A DNA stretch of 64,000 nucleotides, taken from NCBI RefSeq assembly GCF_004005565.1, contig NZ_SADD01000005.1:1-64000 (forward strand), read 5' to 3'. Numbering within the stretch: the stretch's first letter is position 1; every line of letters starts with the position of its first letter. Under the pieces are notes generated by a model, which saw only the letters and a list, made by a program, of their open reading frames with translations, was not told where the DNA came from and ran no database searches. Positions 43,031 through 52,600 of the stretch are shown here, piece by piece. A program made the translations under genes and the position numbers. Origin of the DNA: Lujinxingia sediminis. Lineage in GTDB: Bacteria; Myxococcota_A; Bradymonadia; Bradymonadales; Bradymonadaceae.

Positions 43031-44497
43031 ATGAACGCAACGCAGGTCGCATGGATCGTGCTGGGAGTGGTGGTGGGGCTGACGGCGGGGCTTACGCAGG
43101 CGCGGCTCCTTCAACATACCGAGACGGTGGTGCCCGCGCTGGCGACAGCCGCTGGCGAGGCGTTGATGACCCCGGTGACGTCGCTTGAGACGATCCCGCC
43201 GGTCGACGAGAACCCCACCCTCACCCTTTCGGCCGAGCTGGCCCACACTCAGGTACTCGCCGAGCGTGAAGCCGAAACCTACCTCGATGTGCAACTTCAG
43301 GCCGGGCAGGCCCGCGCCGAGCGCCGCCCCGGGCTCAATGTGGCCCTGGTGCTGGATCGCTCCGGCTCGATGGACGGGGAGCCGATGGTGAAGGCGCGCG
43401 ACGCGGCGATCTCCTTTGTGGAGCGCCTTCAAGAGGGCGACCGCGTCAGCGTGATCTCCTTTGGGGCCGGACCCCGGGTCGATATGCCCTCGACGCGGGT
43501 CGATGCGCGCAGTCGGGCGGAGGTGATCGCGGCCATCGAGCGCATCGAGGCGACGGGGGCCACCCACCTGAGCGGCGGGGTGGAGGAGGCCTCCGAACAG
43601 CTCCTGGGCGCGCGGCGGGAGGGCTCGGTCGACCGCATGATCGTGATGACCGACGGGCTTCCCACCGCCGGACTGACCGGAGATGAGCAGCTGCAGCGCC
43701 TGGTGCGCGGGGTGCGCTCCCGCGGGATCTCGGTGACGACCCTGGGCTTTGGCACGAGCTATAACGCCGATCTGATGGCTTCATTGGCCGAGGAGGGCGC
43801 CGGCAACTACAGCTACATCGCCCGCGCCTCCGACTTTGAGCAGGCCTTCACCGAGGAGCTTGACGCCCTGGCCGGCACGGTCGCCACCGGCGTCACGCTC
43901 ACCCTTCTGCCATCGCCCGGAGTGCGTTTTGAAGAGGTCTACGGCATGCCGGTGGACGTGGGCACGGGGGCGCTGAGCCTGGGGCTGGGCGATCTTCGCG
44001 CGCAGACCACCCGCCGGGTGATGGTGCGGGTGACCACCCGCGGCATCCCGCTTGATGGTAAGGCGGCCATCCGCGCCATCCTCACCTACGAGGATCGCGT
44101 GGCCGAGCGTCCCGTTGAGAAGGAGATGATCGTGGAGGCTACGACCACCCGCGATGACGTCGCCATGGTCTCAAGCCTTCGCCCCGAGGTGATGGCGCGG
44201 GTTCAGGAGGCCATCGCCCTGCGCACCCTGCGCGAGGCCACCCGAGACTACGCCCGCGGCGACCAGGACGGGGCCACCCGGCGTCTGGCCCGCGAGCGCC
44301 GTCGCATGGATGAGGCCGCCGCGAAGTTCGGGCTCCCCGCCGAGGCGATGGGAGCGGTCGCCGACGAGGTCCAGAATGTGCAGTTCAAGATGGAGCGGGC
44401 CGCGCCGAACTCGGCCGCCGGCCGCTCGCTGAGCTTCGAGCGCAGTGAGCGCGACCTGGAGCTTGAGCGCGGTGAGGCCGCCCCGGGCCGCTTCTGA
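43031..44497 (+). CDS. Membrane-anchored VWA-domain protein
   Basis: A 488-aa protein with an N-terminal membrane helix (VAWIVLGVVVGLTAGLTQA). The von Willebrand A domain (about 104-290) has a complete MIDAS motif: DRSGSM (Asp109), a central Thr (TGATHLSGG) and TDGLPTAG. It resembles bacterial vault/VIT-VWA proteins of the YfbK type. The C-terminal third (TREATRDYARGDQDGATRRL) is helical and charged. AGGAGAGGTC precedes the ATG. Ligand unknown. Confidence 0.87.
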   Translation: MNATQVAWIVLGVVVGLTAGLTQARLLQHTETVVPALATAAGEALMTPVTSLETIPPVDENPTLTLSAELAHTQVLAEREAETYLDVQLQAGQARAERRPGLNVALVLDRSGSMDGEPMVKARDAAISFVERLQEGDRVSVISFGAGPRVDMPSTRVDARSRAEVIAAIERIEATGATHLSGGVEEASEQLLGARREGSVDRMIVMTDGLPTAGLTGDEQLQRLVRGVRSRGISVTTLGFGTSYNADLMASLAEEGAGNYSYIARASDFEQAFTEELDALAGTVATGVTLTLLPSPGVRFEEVYGMPVDVGTGALSLGLGDLRAQTTRRVMVRVTTRGIPLDGKAAIRAILTYEDRVAERPVEKEMIVEATTTRDDVAMVSSLRPEVMARVQEAIALRTLREATRDYARGDQDGATRRLARERRRMDEAAAKFGLPAEAMGAVADEVQNVQFKMERAAPNSAAGRSLSFERSERDLELERGEAAPGRF

Positions 44498-44526
44498 GCG
44501 TGGGGCCGCTGAGGCCCCCGCGCCCG

Positions 44527-44559
44527 GAGCCCCGAGCCCCGAGCCCCGAGCACCGAGCG
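44527..44559. repeat. Short tandem repeat GCCCCGA
   Basis: About four copies of GAGCCCC / GAGCACC in a row between the VWA and PHP genes. Simple sequence; no role evident. Confidence 0.7.
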
Positions 44560-44658
44560 CGGAGGCTTGACCCGCCGGGGTTCGGCCCCCAGATTGTGCC
44601 GCGTCAGACGCTCTCTGTACGCGGCATGTTTTGATCGTCCCCAACCCTGTGAGGCCCT

Positions 44659-45537
44659 ATGAGCACCCCGAGCTGGCCAGCCGACGGCCCGATGGAGATC
44701 CACAGCCACTCCACCGTCAGCGATGGTACCTTTGAGCCCGAGCACGTGGCCCGGCTGATGGCCGAGAGGGGCGTGGCCCACTGGTCGCTCACCGACCACG
44801 ACACCACCGGTGGCCTGGAGCGCGCGCAGGCCGCCTGCGCCGAGGTGGGCGTGAGTTTTATCAGCGGCATCGAGATCAGCGCGCAGTCCGAAGGAAAGTC
44901 CATTCACGTGCTCGGCTACGGCTTCGACCCCGACGAGCCCCACCTCGCCAGTTACGCCGAGACCATGGAGGTCGCGCGCCACGAGCGCATGGCCGAGATG
45001 GTCGAGCGGGTGCGCGCTCTGGGGTTGGAGGTCACCCTTGAGGATGTGATGGCGCAGTCGATCCAGGGCAATGTCGGTCGCCCCCACCTTGCGCGTGCGC
45101 TGCACGCCCGGGGGCTTGTCGACACCCCTCAGGAAGCTTTTGATCGCTGGCTGCGCGCCGACGGGCCCGGTTATGTGCCCATGGCCTACCTCTCGGTGGA
45201 TGATGCGTTGGAGCTGATTCAGGGGGCCGGCGGCATGGTGATTCTGGCGCATCCGGGACGCTACACCACCATGGTCGGACACCTGGACCGCTGGCGTGAG
45301 GCGGGGCTCTTTGCCCTGGAGGTGCGTCACCCCTCGCACGACCTGGCCACCGAGCGCCGTCTGGTCGACGTGGCGCAAAACTACGGCCTGATGATGAGCG
45401 CCAGCAACGACTGGCACGGAAGCCTCCCCGACGACATCGAGCGCCTGGGCCGCGTGAATTTCAGTCCAACCTGGCGAGACGCGTTTTTCGATCGTCTGGC
45501 GCAGACGACCTGGGCCCATATCCAGGGCTGGCGCTGA
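44659..45537 (+). CDS. PHP-domain phosphoesterase (RNase AM / YciV type)
   Basis: A 292-aa cytoplasmic PHP protein. Metal ligands are clear: HSHS (His15/His17), TDHDT (Asp46-Asp48), GIEIS, VILAHPGRY and SNDWHG. Proteins of this length and motif set act as 3',5'-nucleoside bisphosphate phosphatases or 5'-3' exoribonucleases of the YciV group. No operon partner; a terminator follows. Confidence 0.88.
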   Translation: MSTPSWPADGPMEIHSHSTVSDGTFEPEHVARLMAERGVAHWSLTDHDTTGGLERAQAACAEVGVSFISGIEISAQSEGKSIHVLGYGFDPDEPHLASYAETMEVARHERMAEMVERVRALGLEVTLEDVMAQSIQGNVGRPHLARALHARGLVDTPQEAFDRWLRADGPGYVPMAYLSVDDALELIQGAGGMVILAHPGRYTTMVGHLDRWREAGLFALEVRHPSHDLATERRLVDVAQNYGLMMSASNDWHGSLPDDIERLGRVNFSPTWRDAFFDRLAQTTWAHIQGWR

Positions 45538-45568
45538 CCGCCTCACCTTCGCTTTCGAACCCTTTTTC

Positions 45569-45603
45569 GACCCGCGCTGACTTCTCCCGGCGCGGGTCTT
45601 TTT
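45569..45603. terminator. Terminator after the PHP gene
   Basis: A 9-bp stem GACCCGCGC / GCGCGGGTC with a 12-nt loop and a T-run at 45599-45603, between convergent genes. Confidence 0.85.
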
Positions 45604-45613
45604 GATCGACACG

Positions 45614-46669
45614 CTAGAAAAAAAGTTCGAGCTGCTGGGGCAGATGGTCGTAGTCGTGATCCAGGCGCACCCCCACGCCCAGCAGGCGCACCTGACGCTC
45701 GCTGCGATCGAGGGCCTCGGCCAGTAGCGGGGCGTAGCTCTCAAGTGTGGGTTCGGTGAGCTCGGCGCGCTCGACGGTGGTCTGACGAAAATCGTCGAAT
45801 TTCACCTTCACGAAGAGCGCACGAATCGGCGGGCGCTTCTTTCGGCCCAGACGCCGGTGCAGGCTCTCGACCAGGGCGGGCAGGCGCGCGGTGCACGCCG
45901 CCAGGTCGGGAAGGTCATTGGCGTAGGTGTTCTCCACGCTCACGCTTCGCGCGATCCGCTCGGTGCGCACCGGGCGATCGTCGATGCCCCGGGCCAGCTC
46001 GTAGAGGCGTTTTCCGCGTTTGCCAAAGCGACGGATGAGCTCGGCGAGCTCAATGCGCTGGAGGTCACCGCAGGTCTTGACCCCCATGTCGTGGATGCTG
46101 CGCGCGGTGACCTTGCCCACGCCGGGGATGGCCTTAACGGGAAGCTCCTGCATAAACGCCCCGATCTGATGGGGGGCGACCACCGCCTGGCCGTCGGGCT
46201 TGTTGATCTCGCTGGCCACCTTGGCCAGAAATTTGTTGATCGACACTCCGGCCGACGCTGTGAGTCCGGTCTCCTCGAAGATCGCCTCGCGGATCGCCCG
46301 CGCGCACAGCGTCGCGCTGCCGCTGTGGTGCGGGGTGTGCGTCAGATCGAGAAAGGCCTCATCGAGGGAGAGCGGCTCGATCTGGTCGGTGTAGCGCTCA
46401 AAGATCGCGCGGATCTTCTGACTCTCCTCCCGGTAGACCTGCATGCGCGGCGGCACGATGATCAGCTGCGGGCACAGGCGCATGGCGTAGGCCGACGCGA
46501 TCGCCGACTTCACCCCGAAGGTCCTCGCCGCGTAATTCGCCGTCGCGATCACCCCGCGGCGCTGCGGATCGCCGCCTACCGCGATAGGGCGACTCCGAAG
46601 TAGGGGGTCGTCGCGCATTTCTATGGCTGCAAAAAAGCAGTCCATATCGACGTGAATGATCTTCCTCAT
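45614..46669 (-). CDS. dinB: DNA polymerase IV (Y-family translesion polymerase)
   Basis: A 351-aa translesion polymerase. Catalytic carboxylates are Asp8 (HVDMDCFFAAIE) and Asp103-Glu104 (SLDEAFLDLT). The helix-hairpin-helix IPGVGKVTA and little-finger domain are present. The protein ends in QLELF (346-350), a canonical sliding-clamp-binding motif. Length is normal for DinB. No LexA box could be recognised in the short upstream region. Confidence 0.96.
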   Translation of the reverse strand: MRKIIHVDMDCFFAAIEMRDDPLLRSRPIAVGGDPQRRGVIATANYAARTFGVKSAIASAYAMRLCPQLIIVPPRMQVYREESQKIRAIFERYTDQIEPLSLDEAFLDLTHTPHHSGSATLCARAIREAIFEETGLTASAGVSINKFLAKVASEINKPDGQAVVAPHQIGAFMQELPVKAIPGVGKVTARSIHDMGVKTCGDLQRIELAELIRRFGKRGKRLYELARGIDDRPVRTERIARSVSVENTYANDLPDLAACTARLPALVESLHRRLGRKKRPPIRALFVKVKFDDFRQTTVERAELTEPTLESYAPLLAEALDRSERQVRLLGVGVRLDHDYDHLPQQLELFF

Positions 46670-46771
46670 GGCCTCTTTCGCCTTACTCTCGGCCGCGCTC
46701 CGCGTTGGGAGGGGCTCTGCGCCCCCTTTTGTAACAGGCTTGAAACGCTTGAGAAAATCTTAACTCCCCCT

Positions 46772-46801
46772 TTGACAAGTCCGCGCTCTTTTCTCTATGA
46801 G
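46772..46801 (+). promoter_or_regulatory. Candidate sigma70 promoter for the Cys-repeat lipoprotein gene
   Basis: TTGACA (46772-46777) and TATGAG (46796-46801) are separated by 18 nt, 68 nt before the start codon. The -35 is perfect, the -10 weaker. Confidence 0.5.
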
Positions 46802-46868
46802 GGCCGCGGACGGCAGGTCCACCCCTCACACTCTTTTCCATCCAGAACATCCTATCGGGAGGTCGTAC

Positions 46869-48584
46869 ATGCAGTACGTCAATCGCAAGTCCCTGGTTGT
46901 CTCGCTGGTTCTTTCCCTCGCTGCCTGCGGCGGCTCTGAGATTCAGGCCGAGCCCGCCCCGGAGCTGACCATCGAGTCGATCGAAGCCGGCGACGTCTGC
47001 GCGTCGGGCGGCATCATCGTCTATGTGGACGGTGTGGAGAGCGCCACGGTCTGCAACGGCACCAACGGCAACGATGGCGTTGATGGCACGGACGGCGTCG
47101 ATGGTACCGATGGCGAGCCGGGCACCGACGGTGTCGATGGCGCCGATGGCGACGCTCCCAACGTGGTGGTTGAGGCGATTGAGCCCGGCGGTGTCTGCGA
47201 GGCCGGCGGTCAGGAAGTGCGCGTGGAAGCCGCCGACGGCACCGTGCTCAACACCGCCGTGATCTGCAACGGCGTCGACGGCATCGACGGCGAAGCCTCC
47301 TCCCCCACCGTGATCATCGGCGAAGCGCAGTCCTGCGACTTCGGCGGCGTCTCGGTGACCATTGGCGACGGCGACCCCTTTGAGGTCTGCAACGGCGCTC
47401 CCGGTGCCGATGGCGCAGCTCCCTCGGTCAGCGTGGGAAGCCCCGCCAACTGCGACTTTGGCGGCGTCTCGGTGACCATCGGCGACGCGGCCCCCTTCGA
47501 CGTGTGCAACGGCGCTCCGGGGGCCGATGGTCAGCCGGGCGCAAGCCCCACCATCGATGTCACCCCCATCGCCGCCGGCGGTGCCTGCGCCGATGCCGGT
47601 GGCTACCTCATCACCATCACCGACGCCGCCGGCGCGGTGGAGACCGCCACGGTCTGCAACGGTGCCGACGGCGAAGGCGGTGGGACGACCAACCCCGATC
47701 CGGTGATGACCATCAGCGAGTGCATGATTGTCACCGACGCGGTGACCACGCCTGAGGGCACCGCGGCTGACGCCGACGGCCTGGTCAGCGTGGAAGTCGA
47801 TGGCGTGGGTACCGACGTACCGGCGACCTTCGTGGCTGAGCTGGGCTACGGTGATGTGGGCGCCGACCCGGGCACCTGGACCTACTCCGAAGGCATCGCC
47901 GACGCCACCGGTGAGCTCCTTGGTGAGTTCGGCACCACCATCGCCGCCGGCGACTACGGCTTTGTCTGGCGCGTGGCGCTCGACGCCGGCGACGCCTGGA
48001 CCTACTGCGGCGTGAACGGCGTGATCGGCACCTTCACCCCGGCCGACGCCGGTACGTTGACGGTGACCGGCCAGACCGGCGGGGAACTGGTGACGGTTGC
48101 CGCGTGGGACTTTCAGGCCGGGCTCGACGCCATCGAAGGTACGGGAAGCGGTGAGTTTTTCCGCAATGGTGTGACTGAGACGTGTGACGTTGTCTCGGGT
48201 GGGCAGTGGCGCTGCTCCGGGTTCACGGGCGGGGCCGACTTTTTTGATGTCGACGGTGTGACGCCTCTGGTTGATGAGTATTTCCGGTTCGAGGTCAACT
48301 TCACCAGCTTCAGCAACATCAGCATGGTGGCTAATCTTCGGGCGACCAACACCGGGCCCCGTAAGTTGCAGTTTGCCGCAGAATACGCCGATGGCTCGCT
48401 GGTTTTTGCTGACTTGCCCTTCGTGAACACCTCCGGGGACAGCACGATCACGCAGACGTTCGAGTTGCCGCCCACAGATGGTACGGCAGGGCCGGTTGCC
48501 TATCGTGTGTATCCCTATGACGCGGGTGCAACGACGGGGAACATTCGCTTTAATGAAGTGACCTTCTCCGGCACCGCGCTCTAA
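46869..48584 (+). CDS. Lipoprotein with Cys/VCNG repeats and collagen-like Gly-Asp triplets
   Basis: A 571-aa surface-type lipoprotein (lipobox SLAACGG). Residues ~35-300 contain five or six repeats of the form C-x(2-3)-GG-...-VCNG, as in DUF7151-like stalk repeats, interrupted by collagen-like triplets (NDGVDGTDGVDGTDG). The C-terminal ~150 residues form an uncharacterised beta-sandwich-like domain. GGGAGG lies 6 nt before the ATG. It probably forms an extended stalk holding the C-terminal domain away from the cell. A promoter and terminator make it a single-gene unit. Confidence 0.78.
   Translation: MQYVNRKSLVVSLVLSLAACGGSEIQAEPAPELTIESIEAGDVCASGGIIVYVDGVESATVCNGTNGNDGVDGTDGVDGTDGEPGTDGVDGADGDAPNVVVEAIEPGGVCEAGGQEVRVEAADGTVLNTAVICNGVDGIDGEASSPTVIIGEAQSCDFGGVSVTIGDGDPFEVCNGAPGADGAAPSVSVGSPANCDFGGVSVTIGDAAPFDVCNGAPGADGQPGASPTIDVTPIAAGGACADAGGYLITITDAAGAVETATVCNGADGEGGGTTNPDPVMTISECMIVTDAVTTPEGTAADADGLVSVEVDGVGTDVPATFVAELGYGDVGADPGTWTYSEGIADATGELLGEFGTTIAAGDYGFVWRVALDAGDAWTYCGVNGVIGTFTPADAGTLTVTGQTGGELVTVAAWDFQAGLDAIEGTGSGEFFRNGVTETCDVVSGGQWRCSGFTGGADFFDVDGVTPLVDEYFRFEVNFTSFSNISMVANLRATNTGPRKLQFAAEYADGSLVFADLPFVNTSGDSTITQTFELPPTDGTAGPVAYRVYPYDAGATTGNIRFNEVTFSGTAL
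47334..47533 (+). repeat. Intragenic tandem repeat, 117-bp unit
   Basis: Segments starting TGCGACTT at 47334 and 47451 are near-identical for about 80 nt each and encode two CDFGGVSVTIGD-VCNGAPGADG units. The 39-codon period keeps the frame. Confidence 0.85.
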
Positions 48585-48620
48585 TTCGCGTGGCACCGGC
48601 CTTCTGAAGGTCAGTGATTG

Positions 48621-48652
48621 AAAACCCCGGCGAGTCATCGCCGGGGTTTTTT
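48621..48652 (+). terminator. Strong terminator after the Cys-repeat lipoprotein
   Basis: A perfect 13-bp stem (AAAACCCCGGCGA and complement), GTCA loop, T-run at 48647-48652. Confidence 0.95.
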
Positions 48653-48832
48653 GATCAGGTTTTTCGTTCTGGGAGGGGGTCGGGTTTGGGGGGAAAGGGT
48701 TTTTGAGAGGTCGCCAGGCCTGAAAACCGGGAGGTTTCTGGCGGGAGAGGGTGTTCAGCCCCCCACGGGCCGGGAGGTTTCTGGTAGGAGAGAGGGTGGG
48801 ACACCCCCTTGAGCCAGGAGTGGTCTGGCTTC

Positions 48833-48958
48833 GGAGGCTTAGCGGAGCTCCGAGGTCAGAGGGCCTCTGGCTCTGGAGGCTTAGCGGAGCTCCGAGGTCA
48901 GAGGGCCTCTGGCTCTGGAGGCTTAGCGGAGCTCCGAGGTCAGAGGGTGTCTGGCCGG
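48833..48958. repeat. Three 42-bp tandem repeats, intergenic
   Basis: The unit GGAGGCTTAGCGGAGCTCCG... starts at 48833, 48875 and 48917; the third diverges after 30 nt. Each contains the 10-bp palindrome CGGAGCTCCG. Flanking G-rich motifs (GGGAGGTTTCTGG; GAGGGTGTCTGGCCGGGGAGG) also occur twice each between 48720 and 49005. The 42-bp period keeps all frames open, which creates spurious ORFs; no gene is supported in 48660-49009. Confidence 0.9.
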
Positions 48959-49009
48959 GGAGGGGGTCGGACACCCCCCCGGGCAGAGGGTGTCTGGCCG
49001 GGGAGGGGG

Positions 49010-49684
49010 TTACTCCGCCGGCGCTTCCGAACCGTCGTCTCCGAAAAGCGCGTCGGCGGTGGCCACAAAACGCGCCTCCACCTCCTCGCCGGCCCGCAAC
49101 ACCGAGGGGAGCGCACCGGGGCCGCTCTCGGCGTCGGCCGGGATCAGCGCGCCGCCGGGCAGGATATGCAGCTCGCTCTCAAGCACATCACCCTTGAGCG
49201 CGCGCACGATCATGGTGCGCGTGGCCTCCACCTCAAGCTCGGGCAGGGCGTAGCTCATCATCGCCGCGGCCGCCACACGCCCCTGGCGCACCTCCACCTT
49301 GAGCTCGGGCTGGCCGGTGCGCGGGCGCTCTCCGGGGAGCTCAAACTGCAGCCCACCGAGCATCCGCGGCAAGAGCGCGCGGCCGGCCAGATCGGCCTCG
49401 GGGCCTTCGAGCTTGCCATCGCCGTTGACGTCGAAGCGGGTGAGCAGAAGCCCGCTGCGCGCGCCCGGGGCCTCGGTGTAGAAGAGGGCCACGTCGACAC
49501 GATCCTCAAAGACCTGCACGAGCACCTGACGCTCCGCGCCGATCTCATGGGCGTAGGAGGGCGAGGGGCCGAGGGTGAGGCCCGAGAGTAGACACAGGCC
49601 GAGAGCCAGCCGGAGCGCCCCGGTGGCGCGCCGGCTGGAGGGTGGGATGGGGCCACATGAAAAACATGAAAAATTAATGACCAT
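49010..49684 (-). CDS. Secreted protein with an EF-hand loop
   Basis: A 224-aa exported protein: signal peptide ending near GPSPSYA, then HEIGAERQVLVQVFEDRVDVA. It has one EF-hand-like calcium loop, DVNGDGKLEGPEADLA. Its ATG lies 11 nt inside the end of the upstream CehA-like gene, indicating translational coupling. No other domain was recognised. Length and start are moderately certain. Confidence 0.72.
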   Translation of the reverse strand: MVINFSCFSCGPIPPSSRRATGALRLALGLCLLSGLTLGPSPSYAHEIGAERQVLVQVFEDRVDVALFYTEAPGARSGLLLTRFDVNGDGKLEGPEADLAGRALLPRMLGGLQFELPGERPRTGQPELKVEVRQGRVAAAAMMSYALPELEVEATRTMIVRALKGDVLESELHILPGGALIPADAESGPGALPSVLRAGEEVEARFVATADALFGDDGSEAPAE

Positions 49685-52600
49685 GGCCCCAGTGCTCGAA
49701 GATCAGGCGCACGTCGCGCAGGTCGCCCTGGGTGCGATCGATGGGCGTATGATGCTCATGCAGGTGCAGAGGGACGCTCTTGGCGTCGAGCCGTCGCTCG
49801 CCGAAGGGCACATAGTCCCGCAGCGCGCCGGCCATCTGCGCGGCCTCGAAGGTGCCGTCGACGCAGCGGGACGGGGCAGGGTTCGGGGGCTCAAACTCCG
49901 TGCGGCCCTCGCCACTGCGATCGTCGATGACCCAGATGGGGTTGGTAAAGGCCAGAGGGCGAACCTCCCCGGTCTCGGTGGGGCTTAAGCCTTCGACCGC
50001 GCCGCCAAAGCCAAAGGAGCCGGCCAGCGAGCCCAGCGCGGCCTCGAAGTCCACCTGGGGAATCTCCTCGGGCATCACCACCGGGAAGAGGTTGGTGTCG
50101 CCGGAGGCCTCCATCACAAACCAGGTGTCGCCGTCGAGCTCCAGCGTCACCGAGTCGCTCCAGCTGCCCTCCTCGCCAAGCTCAATCGTGCCCTGGTAGA
50201 CGACCTCCCCGTTGGCCACGATCTCAAAGCGCTCCACGCCCACCCAGTCGGCGGCGTGGGCCTGCAGATCGAGGGTGATCTCACCGGTGGTGCTGGTCAC
50301 GGTCGAGCCCAGGGGCTTGCCGCCGACCGACATGGCGATGAAGGGGCCGTTGGTGACCACGTTGTTATGGTTCTGCAACGCGTCGACGAGCTGATCGGGG
50401 GTCATGGCCTGGGCATCGTTATGGCCCACGTAGAAGTAGTTTCGGGGGTAGCCCGGCTCCGGATCGCCGGCGGAGGCGGCCGAGTGGCTGTCGGAGTTGC
50501 CGGTGGCCGTGTAGCGACGGTAGGTGCCGTCGGGGCGTCGGGTGTTGAGGAAGGTGTACCAGTCGTCGAGCCCGCCGGGGTAGGCGACCTCATCGCCGTC
50601 ACACAGGATCACGCCGGCCTCATCCGGGAGCGCCTCGTACTGCTCCTCGGTGAGCTGGTCGACGATCTCCTGCGGAAGATCCACCTTGTCGACCGGCATG
50701 CGGTAGTGACGAAGCAGGTGCACGCGCTTGCCGTTGTAGATCTCGATGGCGTCAAAGTCGTCGGAGAAAGTGGACTCGTAGGTGCCGTCGTCGTTTCGCC
50801 GCACGAAGGCCGGACCGTTGGGGCTGGAGACCGTCGCGATGATCTTGTCGGTTCCCTCGGCGGTGTTCACCGGCAGATCGGCCACGCCGGTGAGCGCGTT
50901 GACGTAGTGCTGGTTGAAGTAGCCGAGCAGCGAGTCGCGGGGGTGGTTGACCTGCACGATCGTACGATCGGGGCCGAGGCTCCCGAGCTCGCGCAGCGCG
51001 TCAAAGATCTGCTGCGGGGGAACGTCCTGCCAGGCCATCGAGCCGCGGTTCATCGAGGTGATGTCCTGGCGCAGCGGAAACGCGTTGAAGTGACCGGCCT
51101 CAAAGGTGGTCAGCTCCAGGCCCACGATCGAGCGCAGGAAGGGTTGAAGGTTGTTGCGGTAGATGTAGGGCATGTAGTCGGAGATGAAGTTGTGGTCGGT
51201 AGCCACGACCACGTCGACGCCCTCGGCGGCCACGCTGATGACCCGCTCGTTGTAGTCGAGCCCGCTGTCGATGGAGCCCTGGGCGTGCATATGGAAGTCG
51301 CCGTTGAGGTAGCCTTCGACCTTCATCTGGTGCTCGATCGTGGCCTGCACCCGGGCGATGCCGCCGGTGGTGACCTCGATGGCCTGGCTGAAGAGGGAGT
51401 ACTCGGTGCCGCGTGAGACGTAGGCGGTGTAGTTGCCCGGGCGAAGGTTGATGTGCGCGCGGCCGTCAGCCCCGGCGAAGGTGATGCCCTCGATGTAGCG
51501 GCGGGGCGCGGTGTCGCCCTCCTCGTAGTTGGCGAATTCGCTGGTGCGCCACGCCTCACCCACCTCCAGATCGAAGAGGAAGTCACGGGTGGTCTGGCCG
51601 GGCTGCGGCGCGTATTCGCCCACGATGGTGAGCTTGGCGGGCACCGGGGAGCCGGACTGATCGACGACGACGAGCTCCACGCGGCCCGAACTCGGGGCCT
51701 CGGCACGCAGGTTGAGCGGCTTGCTTCCTACCTCAAAGCTCTTAAAGCCCGAGGTTTCGCCGCTGGCGCGCACCCGGTGGCAGTAGCGTCCGGCGGGAAG
51801 CGAAAGCTGGAAGTAGCCGGCCTCGTTGGTGAAGACCTGATTAAAAATACGCGGGCGTGCGCTCTCGGTGGGCGTGCACGCCGCCTCCAGCGAAGCCGCG
51901 CCCTCGATGCCTTCGTAGATGAAGACCTGGGCGTGTTCGCCAGCCGGCTCGCCACTGAAGGCGTCGAAGACACGGCCTTCGACGCGCACGGTGTCTTCCT
52001 GGCGGATGCGGTAGAGCTCATCGCGCAGGCTGGCCACATCGCCATCGCCCAGGATGAAGTAGTTGGTGAATTTGAAGCGATCCGGGAACTCCGCGCGCTG
52101 GGCCACGCAGGTGTCGTAGCGTTCCAGGCATTGCTGGCCCAGTTCCTGGCAGTCGCCACTCTGGCAGTTCGCTTCGATCTCGGCGCAGACCTGGGCCGCG
52201 GGGCGCTCCGGATCGCAGAAGGAGGGGGCGAGCCGGGTGGGGAGCTCGTGGGTGAAGACCCCGCCGAAGCCCGAGGCGTAGAAGAGGAAGAGCATGTCGT
52301 AGGGGTCGGTCTGCCCGCCGTAGGCCTCGTTCTTATTAAAGACGAAGTTCGACTCGGGGGCGGCGGCCGAGGCAAAGCCGTAGCTCACACCACGTTCGCT
52401 GGCGGTGGCCACCAGATCGGTGATGTGGCCCGGAAAGGCCGGCAGATCGATGGGGCGCTGGTAGACCTCTTCGAGCCCAAAGCGCAGGTCAAAGCCCATC
52501 TCCGGCAAAAAGATGCTGTTGAGCGCGCCCATCCCCAGGACCATGCCCGTGGGCACGGTGAAGCCGTTGAAGTTGATATCGGGCAGAAACGCCCCGAGCG

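Noticed and set aside
48833-48958. CRISPR-like array
   Set aside because: The repeats are directly tandem with no unique spacers, and there are no cas genes.
46683-48974. 763-aa minus-strand frame over the Cys-repeat lipoprotein and 42-bp repeats
   Set aside because: It mirrors a supported lipoprotein with promoter and terminator; its N-terminal repeats come from the tandem DNA array.
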